37,797 nt of DNA, taken from contig PHAM01000011.1 of assembly GCA_002841685.1 (NCBI GenBank), positions 1 through 37,797 on the forward strand. The letters run 5' to 3'. This DNA is from Elusimicrobia bacterium HGW-Elusimicrobia-2. Lineage in GTDB: Bacteria > CG03. A program made the translations under genes and the position numbers. Shown piece by piece: positions 19,333 to 28,644 of the stretch; the first letter of the stretch is position 1; every line of letters begins with the position of its first letter. The notes below the pieces were generated by a model. The model made no database searches. It worked only from the letters and a program-made list of their open reading frames with translations, and was not told the DNA's origin.

Positions 19333-19803
19333 ATGATCTGCGATATCTGTAAAGTCAATCCGGCCTCGGTGCATTTCACTTCTTTCCACGGCGGCGCTGT
19401 GACGAAGATGCACATCTGCCACAGCTGTGCCGTCAACATGGGGGTGTTTGACGTGAATATGCAGGAGAAGCCCTTTGACATCCTCGGCAAATTCCTTTCG
19501 GCGCTGGCTCTTCCCGGGACTGTGTCCGACCGGGAATGCCGCGCCTGCGGAAAAACACTCTCGGAATTCCGCGAAGACGGCAAGCTCGGCTGTCCGGAAT
19601 GCTGGGAGACTTTTCGTGAAAACCTGGCACCGCTCCTCAAAAAGATACACGGTCACGCTCTGCACAAGCGAAGCGCCGAAAAAACAAAAGATACCCGTGC
19701 GAGCGCTCTTCAGAAAAAACTTCAGGAAGCAATCGGCAGGGAGGACTATGAAGAGGCCGCGAAGATCAGGGACAGGATCAAGGCGCTGAGGTGCAAAAAA
19801 TGA
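19333..19803 (+). CDS. mcsA: McsA-like zinc-finger/UVR-motif protein (activator of the protein arginine kinase)
   Basis: 156 aa; 'CDIC...CHSC', 'CRACGKT...CPEC', C-terminal UVR motif 'LQEAIGREDYEEAAKIRDRIKAL'; overlaps mcsB. Confidence 0.9.
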   Translation: MICDICKVNPASVHFTSFHGGAVTKMHICHSCAVNMGVFDVNMQEKPFDILGKFLSALALPGTVSDRECRACGKTLSEFREDGKLGCPECWETFRENLAPLLKKIHGHALHKRSAEKTKDTRASALQKKLQEAIGREDYEEAAKIRDRIKALRCKK

Positions 19804-20834
19804 TCTTTTCGGATCTCGCCTCAAAAAGCATACGCTGGCAGAGCTCGGAGCCGGGAAGTCATTTTGTGTCCACGAGAGTCCGGTTCGCCCGGAATCTAAA
19901 GGATCATTATTTTCCCAACAGGGCCGGCGCCTCCGAGCAGCTCAAGGTACGCAAAGAAGTTTTTGAAGGGGTCAGCGGTATTCCCGGTTGGAAAGACGCC
20001 GCCAGGCTTGAGCTGGAAGAGCTGGATATAGTCGACAGAAAATTTCTCATAGAAAGGCATCTGGCCAGTTATGACCTCGTTTTTACGGATCGCGTGGCGG
20101 GGCTGGTAATGGGAGATGATGCCGCGATAATGGTGAATGAAGAAGACCATTTGAGGATACAGGTTCTCAGCCCCGGCCTTTCTCTTGAGAAGACCTTTGA
20201 GGAGGCCTCGGCCATTGAAAAGAAGATCCGCGCCGCCTTTGGTTTCGCCCGTAACGATGATTTCGGTTTTTTAACCGCCTGTCCGACAAACGCTGGTACA
20301 GGTTTGAGGATATCCTTTCTGGCGCATCTGCCGGCGCTCGTTTTGAGCGGTTACATAGGGGAAGTGATAGATTCGCTGGCCAGGGTGGGTGTGGCATCCC
20401 GAGGCGTTTACGGCGAGGCGACCAAGCCGCTCGGAGGATTTTTCCAGATATCCAATCAGGTGACGCTGGGTGTTTCCGAAAAGGATATAATTGAGAAACT
20501 CACGGCGATCTCCAAACAGATAGAAGGCGCGTCGGATAAGGCGATGGATGAGCTGGTCAGCAAAAGAAAAACGGAGCTGGAAGACAGGATATACAGGAGC
20601 TATGGAATTATCCAGTACGCCAGAAGGATTTCTTACGAGGAACTCATAAGCAGGATATCCGACATAAGACTGGGTTTGAGTATGGGGCTGGCTCTGCCGC
20701 TCGGCGGCGACAGATTGAACGATATGCTATTCCTCTCCCAGCCCGCTCACATAGAAGAGAGGAACGGCGCGCCCATAAGCGCTGATGAAAGAGATGAGAA
20801 GAGGGCTGGTTTTTTAAGGGAGATAATGGGGTGA
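19791..20834 (+). CDS. mcsB: Protein arginine kinase McsB
   Basis: 347 aa; phosphagen-kinase motifs 'STRVRFARNL', 'NEEDHLRIQ', 'TACPTNAGTGLR', 'RGVYGEATKPLGGFFQISNQVTLG'. Confidence 0.96.
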   Translation: MQKMIFSDLASKSIRWQSSEPGSHFVSTRVRFARNLKDHYFPNRAGASEQLKVRKEVFEGVSGIPGWKDAARLELEELDIVDRKFLIERHLASYDLVFTDRVAGLVMGDDAAIMVNEEDHLRIQVLSPGLSLEKTFEEASAIEKKIRAAFGFARNDDFGFLTACPTNAGTGLRISFLAHLPALVLSGYIGEVIDSLARVGVASRGVYGEATKPLGGFFQISNQVTLGVSEKDIIEKLTAISKQIEGASDKAMDELVSKRKTELEDRIYRSYGIIQYARRISYEELISRISDIRLGLSMGLALPLGGDRLNDMLFLSQPAHIEERNGAPISADERDEKRAGFLREIMG

Positions 20835-21682
20835 AAACGCTACAGGATATTATAAAAACTTTATCTGATTACTGGGGGGATAAGGGCTGCGTCGTGGCCC
20901 AGCCCTACGATGTTGAGAAGGGCGCCGGCACATTCAATCCCATGACCTTTCTGAAGCTCTTTGATAAGGGGCCGTGGAGAACGGCCTATGTCGAGCCCGC
21001 CCGACGGCCGCAGGACGGAAGATACGGGGACAATCCCTTCAGGTTATACAAACATTTGCAGTTTCAGGTGATACTGAAACCCGCACCCGCCGATTCCCGG
21101 CTTCTCTATCTCAAGAGTCTGTCCAGGATAGGCATAGATATGAAGAAGCACGATATCCGTTTTCTTGAAGATAACTGGGAGTCGCCGTCTCTGGGCGCAT
21201 GGGGCAGGGGCTGGGAAGTCCGCTGTGACGGCCTTGAGATAACGCAGTTCACATATTTCCAGCAGGCCGGAGGCATAGAGCTCGAGGATGTGCCGGTTGA
21301 GCTGACATACGGCCTTGAGAGGATAGCGATGTTCCTCCAGAAGAAAAAAAGCGTTTATGATATTGATTGGTCGGAAACGGTAAAATACGGGACGCTAAGG
21401 AAGGAGGATGAGAGGCAGTTCAGCGTTTATTATTTTGAGAAGGCCTCGGTTGAGGGCTTAAGAAAAGTCTGCGATTTTTATCGCGGGGAGCTGGAGATGC
21501 TGCTTGAAAACAAATTGCCTTTGCCGGCGTATGACTGCCTGCTCAACTTCTCGCACATCTTCAATGTCATCGACGCCCGCGGCGGCATAGATCACACAAC
21601 GAGGGCGGACATGATAAAACAAATGAGAGGATACGCGAACAGGATAGCGCTGATGTATAAAGAAATAAGGGAGCAGTCATGA
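20831..21682 (+). CDS. glyQ: Glycine--tRNA ligase alpha subunit
   Basis: 283 aa; 'QPYDVEKGAGTFNPMTFL', 'YVEPARRPQDGRYGDNPFRLYKHLQFQVILKP'; GTG start. Confidence 0.98.
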   Translation: MKTLQDIIKTLSDYWGDKGCVVAQPYDVEKGAGTFNPMTFLKLFDKGPWRTAYVEPARRPQDGRYGDNPFRLYKHLQFQVILKPAPADSRLLYLKSLSRIGIDMKKHDIRFLEDNWESPSLGAWGRGWEVRCDGLEITQFTYFQQAGGIELEDVPVELTYGLERIAMFLQKKKSVYDIDWSETVKYGTLRKEDERQFSVYYFEKASVEGLRKVCDFYRGELEMLLENKLPLPAYDCLLNFSHIFNVIDARGGIDHTTRADMIKQMRGYANRIALMYKEIREQS

Positions 21683-23757
21683 AAAGCGCCGATTTCCTCG
21701 TGGAACTCTGGGTGGAGGACATGCCTGTCGCCGTCCAGCTTGAGGCCGAATTCAAACTGAAAGAGGCGGTGGAGAATCTGTTCGGGCGGGAGAAAATATC
21801 GGGAAAATTCAAAAAAACATTTTCCTCTCCCCGCAGGATTGCCGTGTTATTTGAAAATGTGTCGCGTGATATAGAGGAGCAGAAGACCGCCATAAAAGGC
21901 CCGCCTGACAAGATCTCTTTTGATAGCGAGGGAAAGCCGTCTAAAGTGCTTGAAGGTTTCCTGAGTAAGTATTCCGCCGATTGCGCTGATATAAGGGTCA
22001 GGGAAACGGACAAGGGGAACTATGTCTTTCTGGAAAAGACCGTTCCCCCGAGAGGAAGCGTCGAGGTCATAAGAGAAAATATAGCGCTCGCTCTTGAAGG
22101 GATTAAATTTTCAAAAACTATGAGATGGGGCGCTCATTCTTTCCCGCGGCCGGTGAGAAATATTCTGGTGATGTTCGGGAAAAAAGCTTTGAAGCTGGAC
22201 TGCTTCGGTATCCCCAGCTCTCAGACGAGCAGGGGTTTTATGGGAGAGAATATCAAAATAGAATCGCCCGCTCTGTATGAGAAAAATCTTAAATCTTCAA
22301 GGATTCTCCCGGACAGGAAAAAGCGGCGTGATTTTTTTGAGGAACAGCTTAAAGATGCTCTGCAAGCGCCTCTCCATTCAAAGCCATCGGCTGAATTAAC
22401 GGAGGAAACCTCGGGTATCTGCGAATATCCCCGGGTTCTCACCGGAAGTTTTGACGAGAAGTTTTTGAAATTGCCGCCTGAATTTCTGAAGGTGACGCTT
22501 GAATTCCACCAGAAATGTTTCGCCGTTTATGACAAAAAAGGCATGGTCAACCAGTTCATATTCGTTGTTGACGGGGTTTCGGAAAACGCGCGGGAGATCG
22601 GGGCGAATTACGAAAGATGCGTGACTGCCCGTTTTGAAGACACAAAATTCTTCTGGGAGAACGACAGAAAGAAAAAACTCGTTGAATATTATGACGATCT
22701 TAAGCATGTCAATTACATGGGGAAATTCTCCACGCTTTACGAGAAAGCGGAAAGAGTGACGCGAGATGCTTCGGAGCTGGCTAAGGTCTATTGCCCGGAA
22801 GAAGAGAAAGATGTCGCGAAGATAGCGAAACTTCTTTACTGCGATATTGTCACAAAAATCGTGGGCGAATTTCCCGAGCTTCACGGTATAGCCGGGCAAT
22901 ATCTGGGAATGGGCGTTACGGACGATCCCGACGAGCTACCGGTCGGGTCACACACGCTGAGAGATGCGGTTACGCTGGAGACGCTGAATAATGTTTCCGC
23001 TGTCTGCGGACTTGCCGAAAGGCTCAACACGCTGAAATCATTTTTTTTCGCGGATATGATCCCCTCAACATCCAAAGACCCCTACGGTTTAAGACGTGTT
23101 GCTGACGGGGCGGTGAGGATACTAGCGGAAACGGAAGGCATTGATTTTAAACTGCCGGAAATCTTCACAGTTGTTTTTGACGACGTGGAAAAAGCAGTTT
23201 CGGAACAAGTGCGGAATTTTTTGAAAGAAAGATTCAAGCTTTATCTTGTCAAAGAAGGCATCCCTGCGGATATAGCGAATATGACCGAGACTAAATTTGA
23301 TATTCCAAAAGAGGCCCGCTCTTTGTCAGTGGCGATAAGCGAAGCCCGGGGGAAACAGGAAGAGGCATTCTCCCATATCGCCGAGGCCGCAAAGCGCATA
23401 AGGAATATATTGAAGCAGGCGGAGAAGCTCAAAATAGAGCCCGCTGCCGTAAACAAGGAATTGCTCGCGGAGGCTGAGGAAAAGAAACTTTTTGATATTG
23501 CCTCGTCTTTGCGCTCGGAAATAGAATCTTATATGAACGAAAAAAAATACAAGCAGGCTTTGATGAGCCTTGTGACAGTTAAAGAACCTCTTGATCTGTT
23601 TTTTGAGAAGATAATGGTGATGGACAGGGACGAATCTTTAAGAGACAACAGGCTCGGACTGCTTCGGGATATTGACAGACTATTGTCAAGTTTTGGTAGA
23701 TTTGATATATTAAATGCTATGGCATCAGATGGTGGTGCCGAAAGAATGTTGGAGTAG
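21679..23757 (+). CDS. glyS: Glycine--tRNA ligase beta subunit
   Basis: 692 aa; 'LVELWVEDMP', 'SFPRPVRNI', 'LPPEFLKVTLEFHQKCF', 'DPYGLRRVADGAVRIL'. Confidence 0.97.
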   Translation: MKSADFLVELWVEDMPVAVQLEAEFKLKEAVENLFGREKISGKFKKTFSSPRRIAVLFENVSRDIEEQKTAIKGPPDKISFDSEGKPSKVLEGFLSKYSADCADIRVRETDKGNYVFLEKTVPPRGSVEVIRENIALALEGIKFSKTMRWGAHSFPRPVRNILVMFGKKALKLDCFGIPSSQTSRGFMGENIKIESPALYEKNLKSSRILPDRKKRRDFFEEQLKDALQAPLHSKPSAELTEETSGICEYPRVLTGSFDEKFLKLPPEFLKVTLEFHQKCFAVYDKKGMVNQFIFVVDGVSENAREIGANYERCVTARFEDTKFFWENDRKKKLVEYYDDLKHVNYMGKFSTLYEKAERVTRDASELAKVYCPEEEKDVAKIAKLLYCDIVTKIVGEFPELHGIAGQYLGMGVTDDPDELPVGSHTLRDAVTLETLNNVSAVCGLAERLNTLKSFFFADMIPSTSKDPYGLRRVADGAVRILAETEGIDFKLPEIFTVVFDDVEKAVSEQVRNFLKERFKLYLVKEGIPADIANMTETKFDIPKEARSLSVAISEARGKQEEAFSHIAEAAKRIRNILKQAEKLKIEPAAVNKELLAEAEEKKLFDIASSLRSEIESYMNEKKYKQALMSLVTVKEPLDLFFEKIMVMDRDESLRDNRLGLLRDIDRLLSSFGRFDILNAMASDGGAERMLE

Positions 23758-23769
23758 TAGAAGGAGGAG

Positions 23770-24999
23770 ATGAAGATGAAGAAATTTTTTAGTTTAGTGG
23801 TGATGGCGATGTTCGCGCTGTCTTCTTTGGCGACCGCTGCGTCCGTGCTTGACGGATTGAAGCTGTCGGGAGAGGTGACGGTGAACAAGGTGTCGGTTAG
23901 CAACGAAACTGACGCAAACTCGGCGCTTGAGGACTACAGGAGTGAGTCCAGCGTAAGGACAATGATCAACATGGACATGCAGCTCGCCGATGACATGGAC
24001 GCGAGAGTGGTCCTTACAAAAGACAACAGACAATTCGGCACAGGTTCAGAAGACCTTAACACGGTGCAGTCAGCCGTTTTCGCCGAAAACGCCTATATCA
24101 AGGTTCAGAAACTTTTTGACCTTGTTGACCTTAAAGTAGGCAGAATGTTCTACGGCGAAAGGAACTCCCTTGCCGTTTACTACGGCCCTGTCTATGATTA
24201 TAGTCTTGGCGTTTCAGCCATTGACGGTTATCTTGCCACAGCGGAGATTGCTGGCATTAATGTTGAATATCTTGACGCGAAAATTGCGGAAGTCGGAACA
24301 ACTACTGATTCCGATACAGATCTTCAGGGTTTGGTTTTGAGTCCTGTGTCAAAAATAGCTGACGTGATTTCGGGAAAATTTTATGCTTATAAATATGTGA
24401 ACAATTTGGTGGGTGGAGCTATCCACGATCAAGACATTCTGCTTCTTTACGGCGTGAAAGCGTCTGCTGATGTAAGCGGCGTTAATGTGAAAGCCGAATA
24501 CGCAATGAACGGCGGTGAAGATGAGTCTAACGCGGATAAGAAATACACAGGCAACGCCATGATTGTGGGCGCTTCGGCAAAAGTCGCAAGCGTGGGCGTG
24601 AGGGCCGAAATGGCGAATGGTTCGGGTGATAAAGCTTCAGTCGACAAGGATGAAGATTTTACAGCCACATCAGATGTGCGTTACGGCGAGATTTGGGGCA
24701 ACACACCGGGGGCAGGCAAAACCGGTGGTGCGGGCATCGCCAACCTTAATGTGGTGAATATAGGCGCTGACTATGGTGTCAATGACAAAGTGAAAGCCTC
24801 TGCTGACTATCTTATTCTGAAAAGAAATGAGAAAGTTGCCGGAACGAAAAAAATCGGCAACGAGATTGATTTGAAGGCCACATATGAGCATTCAGAAAAT
24901 CTCAGCATGGATCTTGTCGTGGCGCGTCTTATGACCGATAAAGCTTTCGGCACGGACGACATAGACAAAGTGAACCTGCAGATGAACGTAAAGTTCTGA
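23770..24999 (+). CDS. Putative outer-membrane beta-barrel (porin-like) protein
   Basis: 409 aa; signal peptide 'MKMKKFFSLVVMAMFALSSLATAAS'; alternating beta-strand pattern; C-terminal 'VNLQMNVKF' ending in Phe. Confidence 0.75.
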   Translation: MKMKKFFSLVVMAMFALSSLATAASVLDGLKLSGEVTVNKVSVSNETDANSALEDYRSESSVRTMINMDMQLADDMDARVVLTKDNRQFGTGSEDLNTVQSAVFAENAYIKVQKLFDLVDLKVGRMFYGERNSLAVYYGPVYDYSLGVSAIDGYLATAEIAGINVEYLDAKIAEVGTTTDSDTDLQGLVLSPVSKIADVISGKFYAYKYVNNLVGGAIHDQDILLLYGVKASADVSGVNVKAEYAMNGGEDESNADKKYTGNAMIVGASAKVASVGVRAEMANGSGDKASVDKDEDFTATSDVRYGEIWGNTPGAGKTGGAGIANLNVVNIGADYGVNDKVKASADYLILKRNEKVAGTKKIGNEIDLKATYEHSENLSMDLVVARLMTDKAFGTDDIDKVNLQMNVKF

Positions 25000-25022
25000 T
25001 AGCGGGAAGTTAAATTTAGAGA

Positions 25023-25058
25023 GGGGCCGGGCTGTCCTGAAAAGGGCGGACCGGCCCC
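25023..25058 (+). promoter_or_regulatory. GC-rich stem-loop between the porin gene and rplY
   Basis: GGGGCCGG...CCGGCCCC perfect 8-bp stem ending 6 nt before the AGGAGG RBS of rplY. Confidence 0.6.
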
Positions 25059-25076
25059 GAGTACAGGAGGACAGAC

Positions 25077-25751
25077 ATGGAACTTCAGGTGGTGGTGAAC
25101 GCTCGCGAGACAGGGAAGAAATCCCTTCTCAAACAGCTCAGAAAAGACAAAAAGACGCCCGCGATCATATACGGCGTGGATTTTAAGCCTGAAGCCGTGT
25201 GGGTGGATGAGAAAGAGATATCAGGGATAATCAAACACTCAAAAACCTCCGTGCTCACTCTCAACGACAACAAAAAAAAGATAACAGCCGTTATAAAAGA
25301 CGTTTCCTATGATGTCCTCAGCGACAGGGTGAATCATGTTGATTTCATGAAAATAGAAGCCAAGAAAGAGCTTGATATCACCGTTCCCCTGGAACTTGAG
25401 GGTGCGTGCAGGGGCGTTAAAGAGGGCGGTATTCTTGATTTTATAACAAGGGAAATTGATATCAGAACGATTCCGGCAAAGATTCCTCATTCCATAAAGG
25501 TGGATGTCTCCCAGTTGAATATGGGCGATGTTCTGAAAGTGTCACAACTGCACATTCCCGAAGGCATCACGGTGCTGACGCCGGGTGATTCAATCTGCAT
25601 CAGCATACAGGTCCCGAGAAAGGAAGAAGAAGCTGCCGCTCCTGAGGCTGAGGCCGAAGCTGCTCCCGAAGTCGAGAAAAAGGGTAAAGAAGCCAAAGAG
25701 GGCAAAGAAACGCCGGCTGAGGAAGTTAAAAAAACCGCCGACAAGAAGTGA
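25077..25751 (+). CDS. rplY: 50S ribosomal protein L25/Ctc with charged C-terminal tail
   Basis: 224 aa; 'GKKSLLKQLRKDKKTPAIIYG', 'VNHVDFMKI'; low-complexity Ala/Glu/Lys tail. Confidence 0.95.
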   Translation: MELQVVVNARETGKKSLLKQLRKDKKTPAIIYGVDFKPEAVWVDEKEISGIIKHSKTSVLTLNDNKKKITAVIKDVSYDVLSDRVNHVDFMKIEAKKELDITVPLELEGACRGVKEGGILDFITREIDIRTIPAKIPHSIKVDVSQLNMGDVLKVSQLHIPEGITVLTPGDSICISIQVPRKEEEAAAPEAEAEAAPEVEKKGKEAKEGKETPAEEVKKTADKK

Positions 25752-25755
25752 GATA

Positions 25756-26298
25756 GTGCTGGCTGTTTTCGGTCTGGGCAACCCCGCTTCATACAACGGC
25801 ACAAGACACAATATAGGGAAAGAGGCGGCGCTTTCTCTGAAAGGTAAAATGCCGCTCGTTTTCAAAGGCGCGTTCGCGGATATATATGCGCGGGGGGGCA
25901 AAGCTCTCATCGAGGGAAAAATATATATGAACGAATCAGGTCTGGCTTTCAAAGAGGCTGTCAAAAAATTAAAAATCCCAGCGGAGGATGTGCTGGTGAT
26001 CTGCGACGACTTTAATATGGATCTGGGAAAGATGCGTTACAGGATAAACGGTTCTTCCGGGGGGCACAAGGGCCTTGATTCGGTGATAGAAGAAGCGGGC
26101 ACTGAAAATTTTCCCAGGCTTCGGCTGGGTATAGGCCCGCCCGTTTTTGATTTTTCGGGTGCGAGAGACTGGGTGCTGGAGACTTTTCTGTCTGAGGAGT
26201 TGGCGAAAGCCGAGGCGCTGCGGAAGGCGGCGGCCGGTTTTGTAAAAAGCAATTGGGGGCGTTTCTGGCCGGAAGAAAACGATAGTTTCAATGTTTAG
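25756..26298 (+). CDS. pth: Peptidyl-tRNA hydrolase
   Basis: 'VFGLGNPASYNGTRHNIGKEA', 'VICDDFNMDLGKMRYRINGSSGGHKGLDSV'; probable GTG start, not the track start at 25585 inside rplY. Confidence 0.93.
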   Translation: MLAVFGLGNPASYNGTRHNIGKEAALSLKGKMPLVFKGAFADIYARGGKALIEGKIYMNESGLAFKEAVKKLKIPAEDVLVICDDFNMDLGKMRYRINGSSGGHKGLDSVIEEAGTENFPRLRLGIGPPVFDFSGARDWVLETFLSEELAKAEALRKAAAGFVKSNWGRFWPEENDSFNV

Positions 26299-26878
26299 AA
26301 GTTTCAAAAAAAAGGTGATAATGGGGATGATAATTCTCGCCCCCATAGCGGTAACTCTTTATGTTTTCGCTTTCATGATCAAAGTTATAGCGGGTTTGAC
26401 GGCGCCGGTGGTGCCCGTTCTTCTTAAAGTGCCTTTCCTTGAGCGCTGGCCGTCAGGGGCCACTTACGCTCTCAGTTTCCTGACGGCGATTATTCTTCTG
26501 TGGCTTTTGGGCACGGCGGCTTCAAATATTTTCGGAAGGACGGTTCTGCTTTTCGCTGAGAAAGTGTTCCTTAAAGCGCCGGTCATCAACCGTATATATG
26601 TCATCATCAAGCAGATCGTCCATGCCATGGCGTCGAAACAATCCGCTTTCCGCAAAGTCGTGAGGATAGATTATCCGAGGAAGGGCGTTAAGACACTGGC
26701 TTTTGTGACGGGGGAAACCGTCATCGGCGGCGTCCGGCATTATTCGCTTTTTGTCCCGACGACGCCCAATCCCACCAGCGGTTTTTTCTGCATGATCCCG
26801 GTGGACGAGGCGGAGGACGCCGGATTCGGAACGGAAGTCGCCGTGAAGATAATAGCTTCGGGGGGCATGATAAGGTGA
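26291..26878 (+). CDS. DUF502 family membrane protein
   Basis: 195 aa; two N-terminal TM helices, 'RIYVIIKQIVHAM', 'FVPTTPNPTSGFFCMIPVDE'. Confidence 0.9.
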   Translation: MFRSFKKKVIMGMIILAPIAVTLYVFAFMIKVIAGLTAPVVPVLLKVPFLERWPSGATYALSFLTAIILLWLLGTAASNIFGRTVLLFAEKVFLKAPVINRIYVIIKQIVHAMASKQSAFRKVVRIDYPRKGVKTLAFVTGETVIGGVRHYSLFVPTTPNPTSGFFCMIPVDEAEDAGFGTEVAVKIIASGGMIR

Positions 26879-26888
26879 GGTTGAATAA

Positions 26889-26916
26889 TTGACAAGTTTT
26901 TTCCAAATGATATAAT
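26889..26916 (+). promoter_or_regulatory. Strong promoter of the pilMNOP operon
   Basis: TTGACA (26889-26894) - 16 nt - TATAAT (26911-26916); ATG at 26924. Confidence 0.8.
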
Positions 26917-26923
26917 AAACGCT

Positions 26924-28066
26924 ATGCCAATTGATATAAAAGCAATAATCGGAAAGCTCACCGCGATTCACAAGGGCGGTGATGTGATAGGCGTTGATTT
27001 CGGCCGCTCGTCGGTCAAGATAGCGAAACTCAAAAAGTCCGGCGACAAATACGCGCTGGAACTTTACGGTACGATACCCGTCTCATCAGCGGCCGCCGGC
27101 GCCGAGATCACGGAGGACGAGATAGATTCCACCGTCAAGTCGGTCAGAGCTTTTCTGAATTCCAAAGCGGTCAAGTCCGGCGTGGGCGCCGTCTCCGTCA
27201 TGGGCAATTTCGTGATTGTCAGGTATGTGAAATTCCCGAAGATGCGCAATGACGAACTCGCGAAAAGCCTGCGTTTTGAAGCTGAGGAGCTCATTCCCTT
27301 TGACATAACCGAAGTTTATCTGTCCACCGAAATAATAAAAGATATTGAGGAAGAGGGCCAGCCCAAAATGGAAGCCATACTTGTGGCCGCAAAAAAAGAC
27401 ATTGTTGATATGCGCATAAATATGATGAAAAGAATAGGCCTTGATCCTCTTGTGATAGATGTGGACGGCTTCTGCGTTAATAATGTGTACGAACACTGTT
27501 ATCCGGATTTCGCCGAGAGCAACACCATGTTCCTCAATCTGGGGGCGTCAATGACCACGCTGTCTATCGCCGAACACGGCACGGTGCGCGTTGTCAGGGA
27601 TATTCCTTTCAGCGGTAATGGCCTCACCAATCTTGTTATGAACACCTTCGCGAGCGATTTTTCGCAGGCCGAGGCCCTGAAAAGGCAGTATGGAATAGTG
27701 CCGTCATCGGAAATGGAAACAATGTCCGACGCGGAAACCGCCGAGCAGGTGACATCGGCGCTGATTCAGGGGGTTGACGAACAGCTGCACGTGGAAATGC
27801 AGAGGTCCATAGATTATTTCAACACCATATCAAGTTCTTCGGAAGAAATAAGCAAGATAGTGCTTTCAGGCGGCGGGGCGATGCTCAAGAACCTGGACAA
27901 GTATCTTAACAGGCAGATGGATATCCCCGTGGAAGTGTTCAACCCGCTTGATTTTATAGAGCATCCGGATGACCCCGAGCTGCTGAAAAACGCTTCCGCA
28001 TATGCTGTCGCGATCGGGCTGGCGCTTAGAAAGGCCGGGGATTCTTCGGCGATACGGGCGGTGTAA
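26924..28066 (+). CDS. pilM: Type IV pilus assembly ATPase-fold protein PilM
   Basis: 380 aa; 'VIGVDFGRSSVKIAKL', 'FEAEELIPFDITEV', 'IVLSGGGAMLKNL'. Confidence 0.95.
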   Translation: MPIDIKAIIGKLTAIHKGGDVIGVDFGRSSVKIAKLKKSGDKYALELYGTIPVSSAAAGAEITEDEIDSTVKSVRAFLNSKAVKSGVGAVSVMGNFVIVRYVKFPKMRNDELAKSLRFEAEELIPFDITEVYLSTEIIKDIEEEGQPKMEAILVAAKKDIVDMRINMMKRIGLDPLVIDVDGFCVNNVYEHCYPDFAESNTMFLNLGASMTTLSIAEHGTVRVVRDIPFSGNGLTNLVMNTFASDFSQAEALKRQYGIVPSSEMETMSDAETAEQVTSALIQGVDEQLHVEMQRSIDYFNTISSSSEEISKIVLSGGGAMLKNLDKYLNRQMDIPVEVFNPLDFIEHPDDPELLKNASAYAVAIGLALRKAGDSSAIRAV

Positions 28067-28644
28067 TGATAAAAATAAACCTGCTGCCGCAGGAGATAGA
28101 AAAAAAAGCCATTGCGCAGCGCAGGATGATACTGGCGGTGGCCGCCGGTGCGCTGGTTGTTGTGGTGTTCATAGGCATTTATCTTCTCAGGGTCGCGAAA
28201 ATAACGGCCCTCAAGGGGGATCTGAAGACTGCCCAGTCGGAACTTAAAAGATATGACGCGGATCTGGCTAAGGTACAGAAGATCGAAGCCGAGAAAAACC
28301 GCCTTGAGAATCAGCTCGGCATCATAACCAGTCTTATTGAGTCGCGGCTGGATTACCCCGTGATGATGGAGGTGGTCACGCTAAGCGAGTTTTTGCCGGC
28401 CAACGCTAAAATAAACACTTTTTCCACCACATCAACGGACAAAGGCATCAAATTCTCTTTTATAGTCGAGGCCGCGGATAATTATTCCGTGGCGGATCTG
28501 CTCACCAATCTTGAAAAGTCTCCGCGTTTTACAGAAGTAACAGTCAGCGGTTTTTCTTCCGCCGGCACCGCTTCTTCCGCCGCGACAGCTCCGCGGAGCA
28601 TGTCTGTCGCCTGTCTTTATATTCCCGAAAGGAGTAAAAAATAA
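28066..28644 (+). CDS. pilN: Type IV pilus assembly protein PilN
   Basis: 192 aa; 'MIKINLLPQEIEKK', single TM and coiled coil; position after pilM. Confidence 0.88.
   Translation: MIKINLLPQEIEKKAIAQRRMILAVAAGALVVVVFIGIYLLRVAKITALKGDLKTAQSELKRYDADLAKVQKIEAEKNRLENQLGIITSLIESRLDYPVMMEVVTLSEFLPANAKINTFSTTSTDKGIKFSFIVEAADNYSVADLLTNLEKSPRFTEVTVSGFSSAGTASSAATAPRSMSVACLYIPERSKK

Noticed and set aside
25892-25898. G7 tract inside pth as a phase-variation site
   Set aside because: Short, inside an essential conserved gene; switching unlikely.
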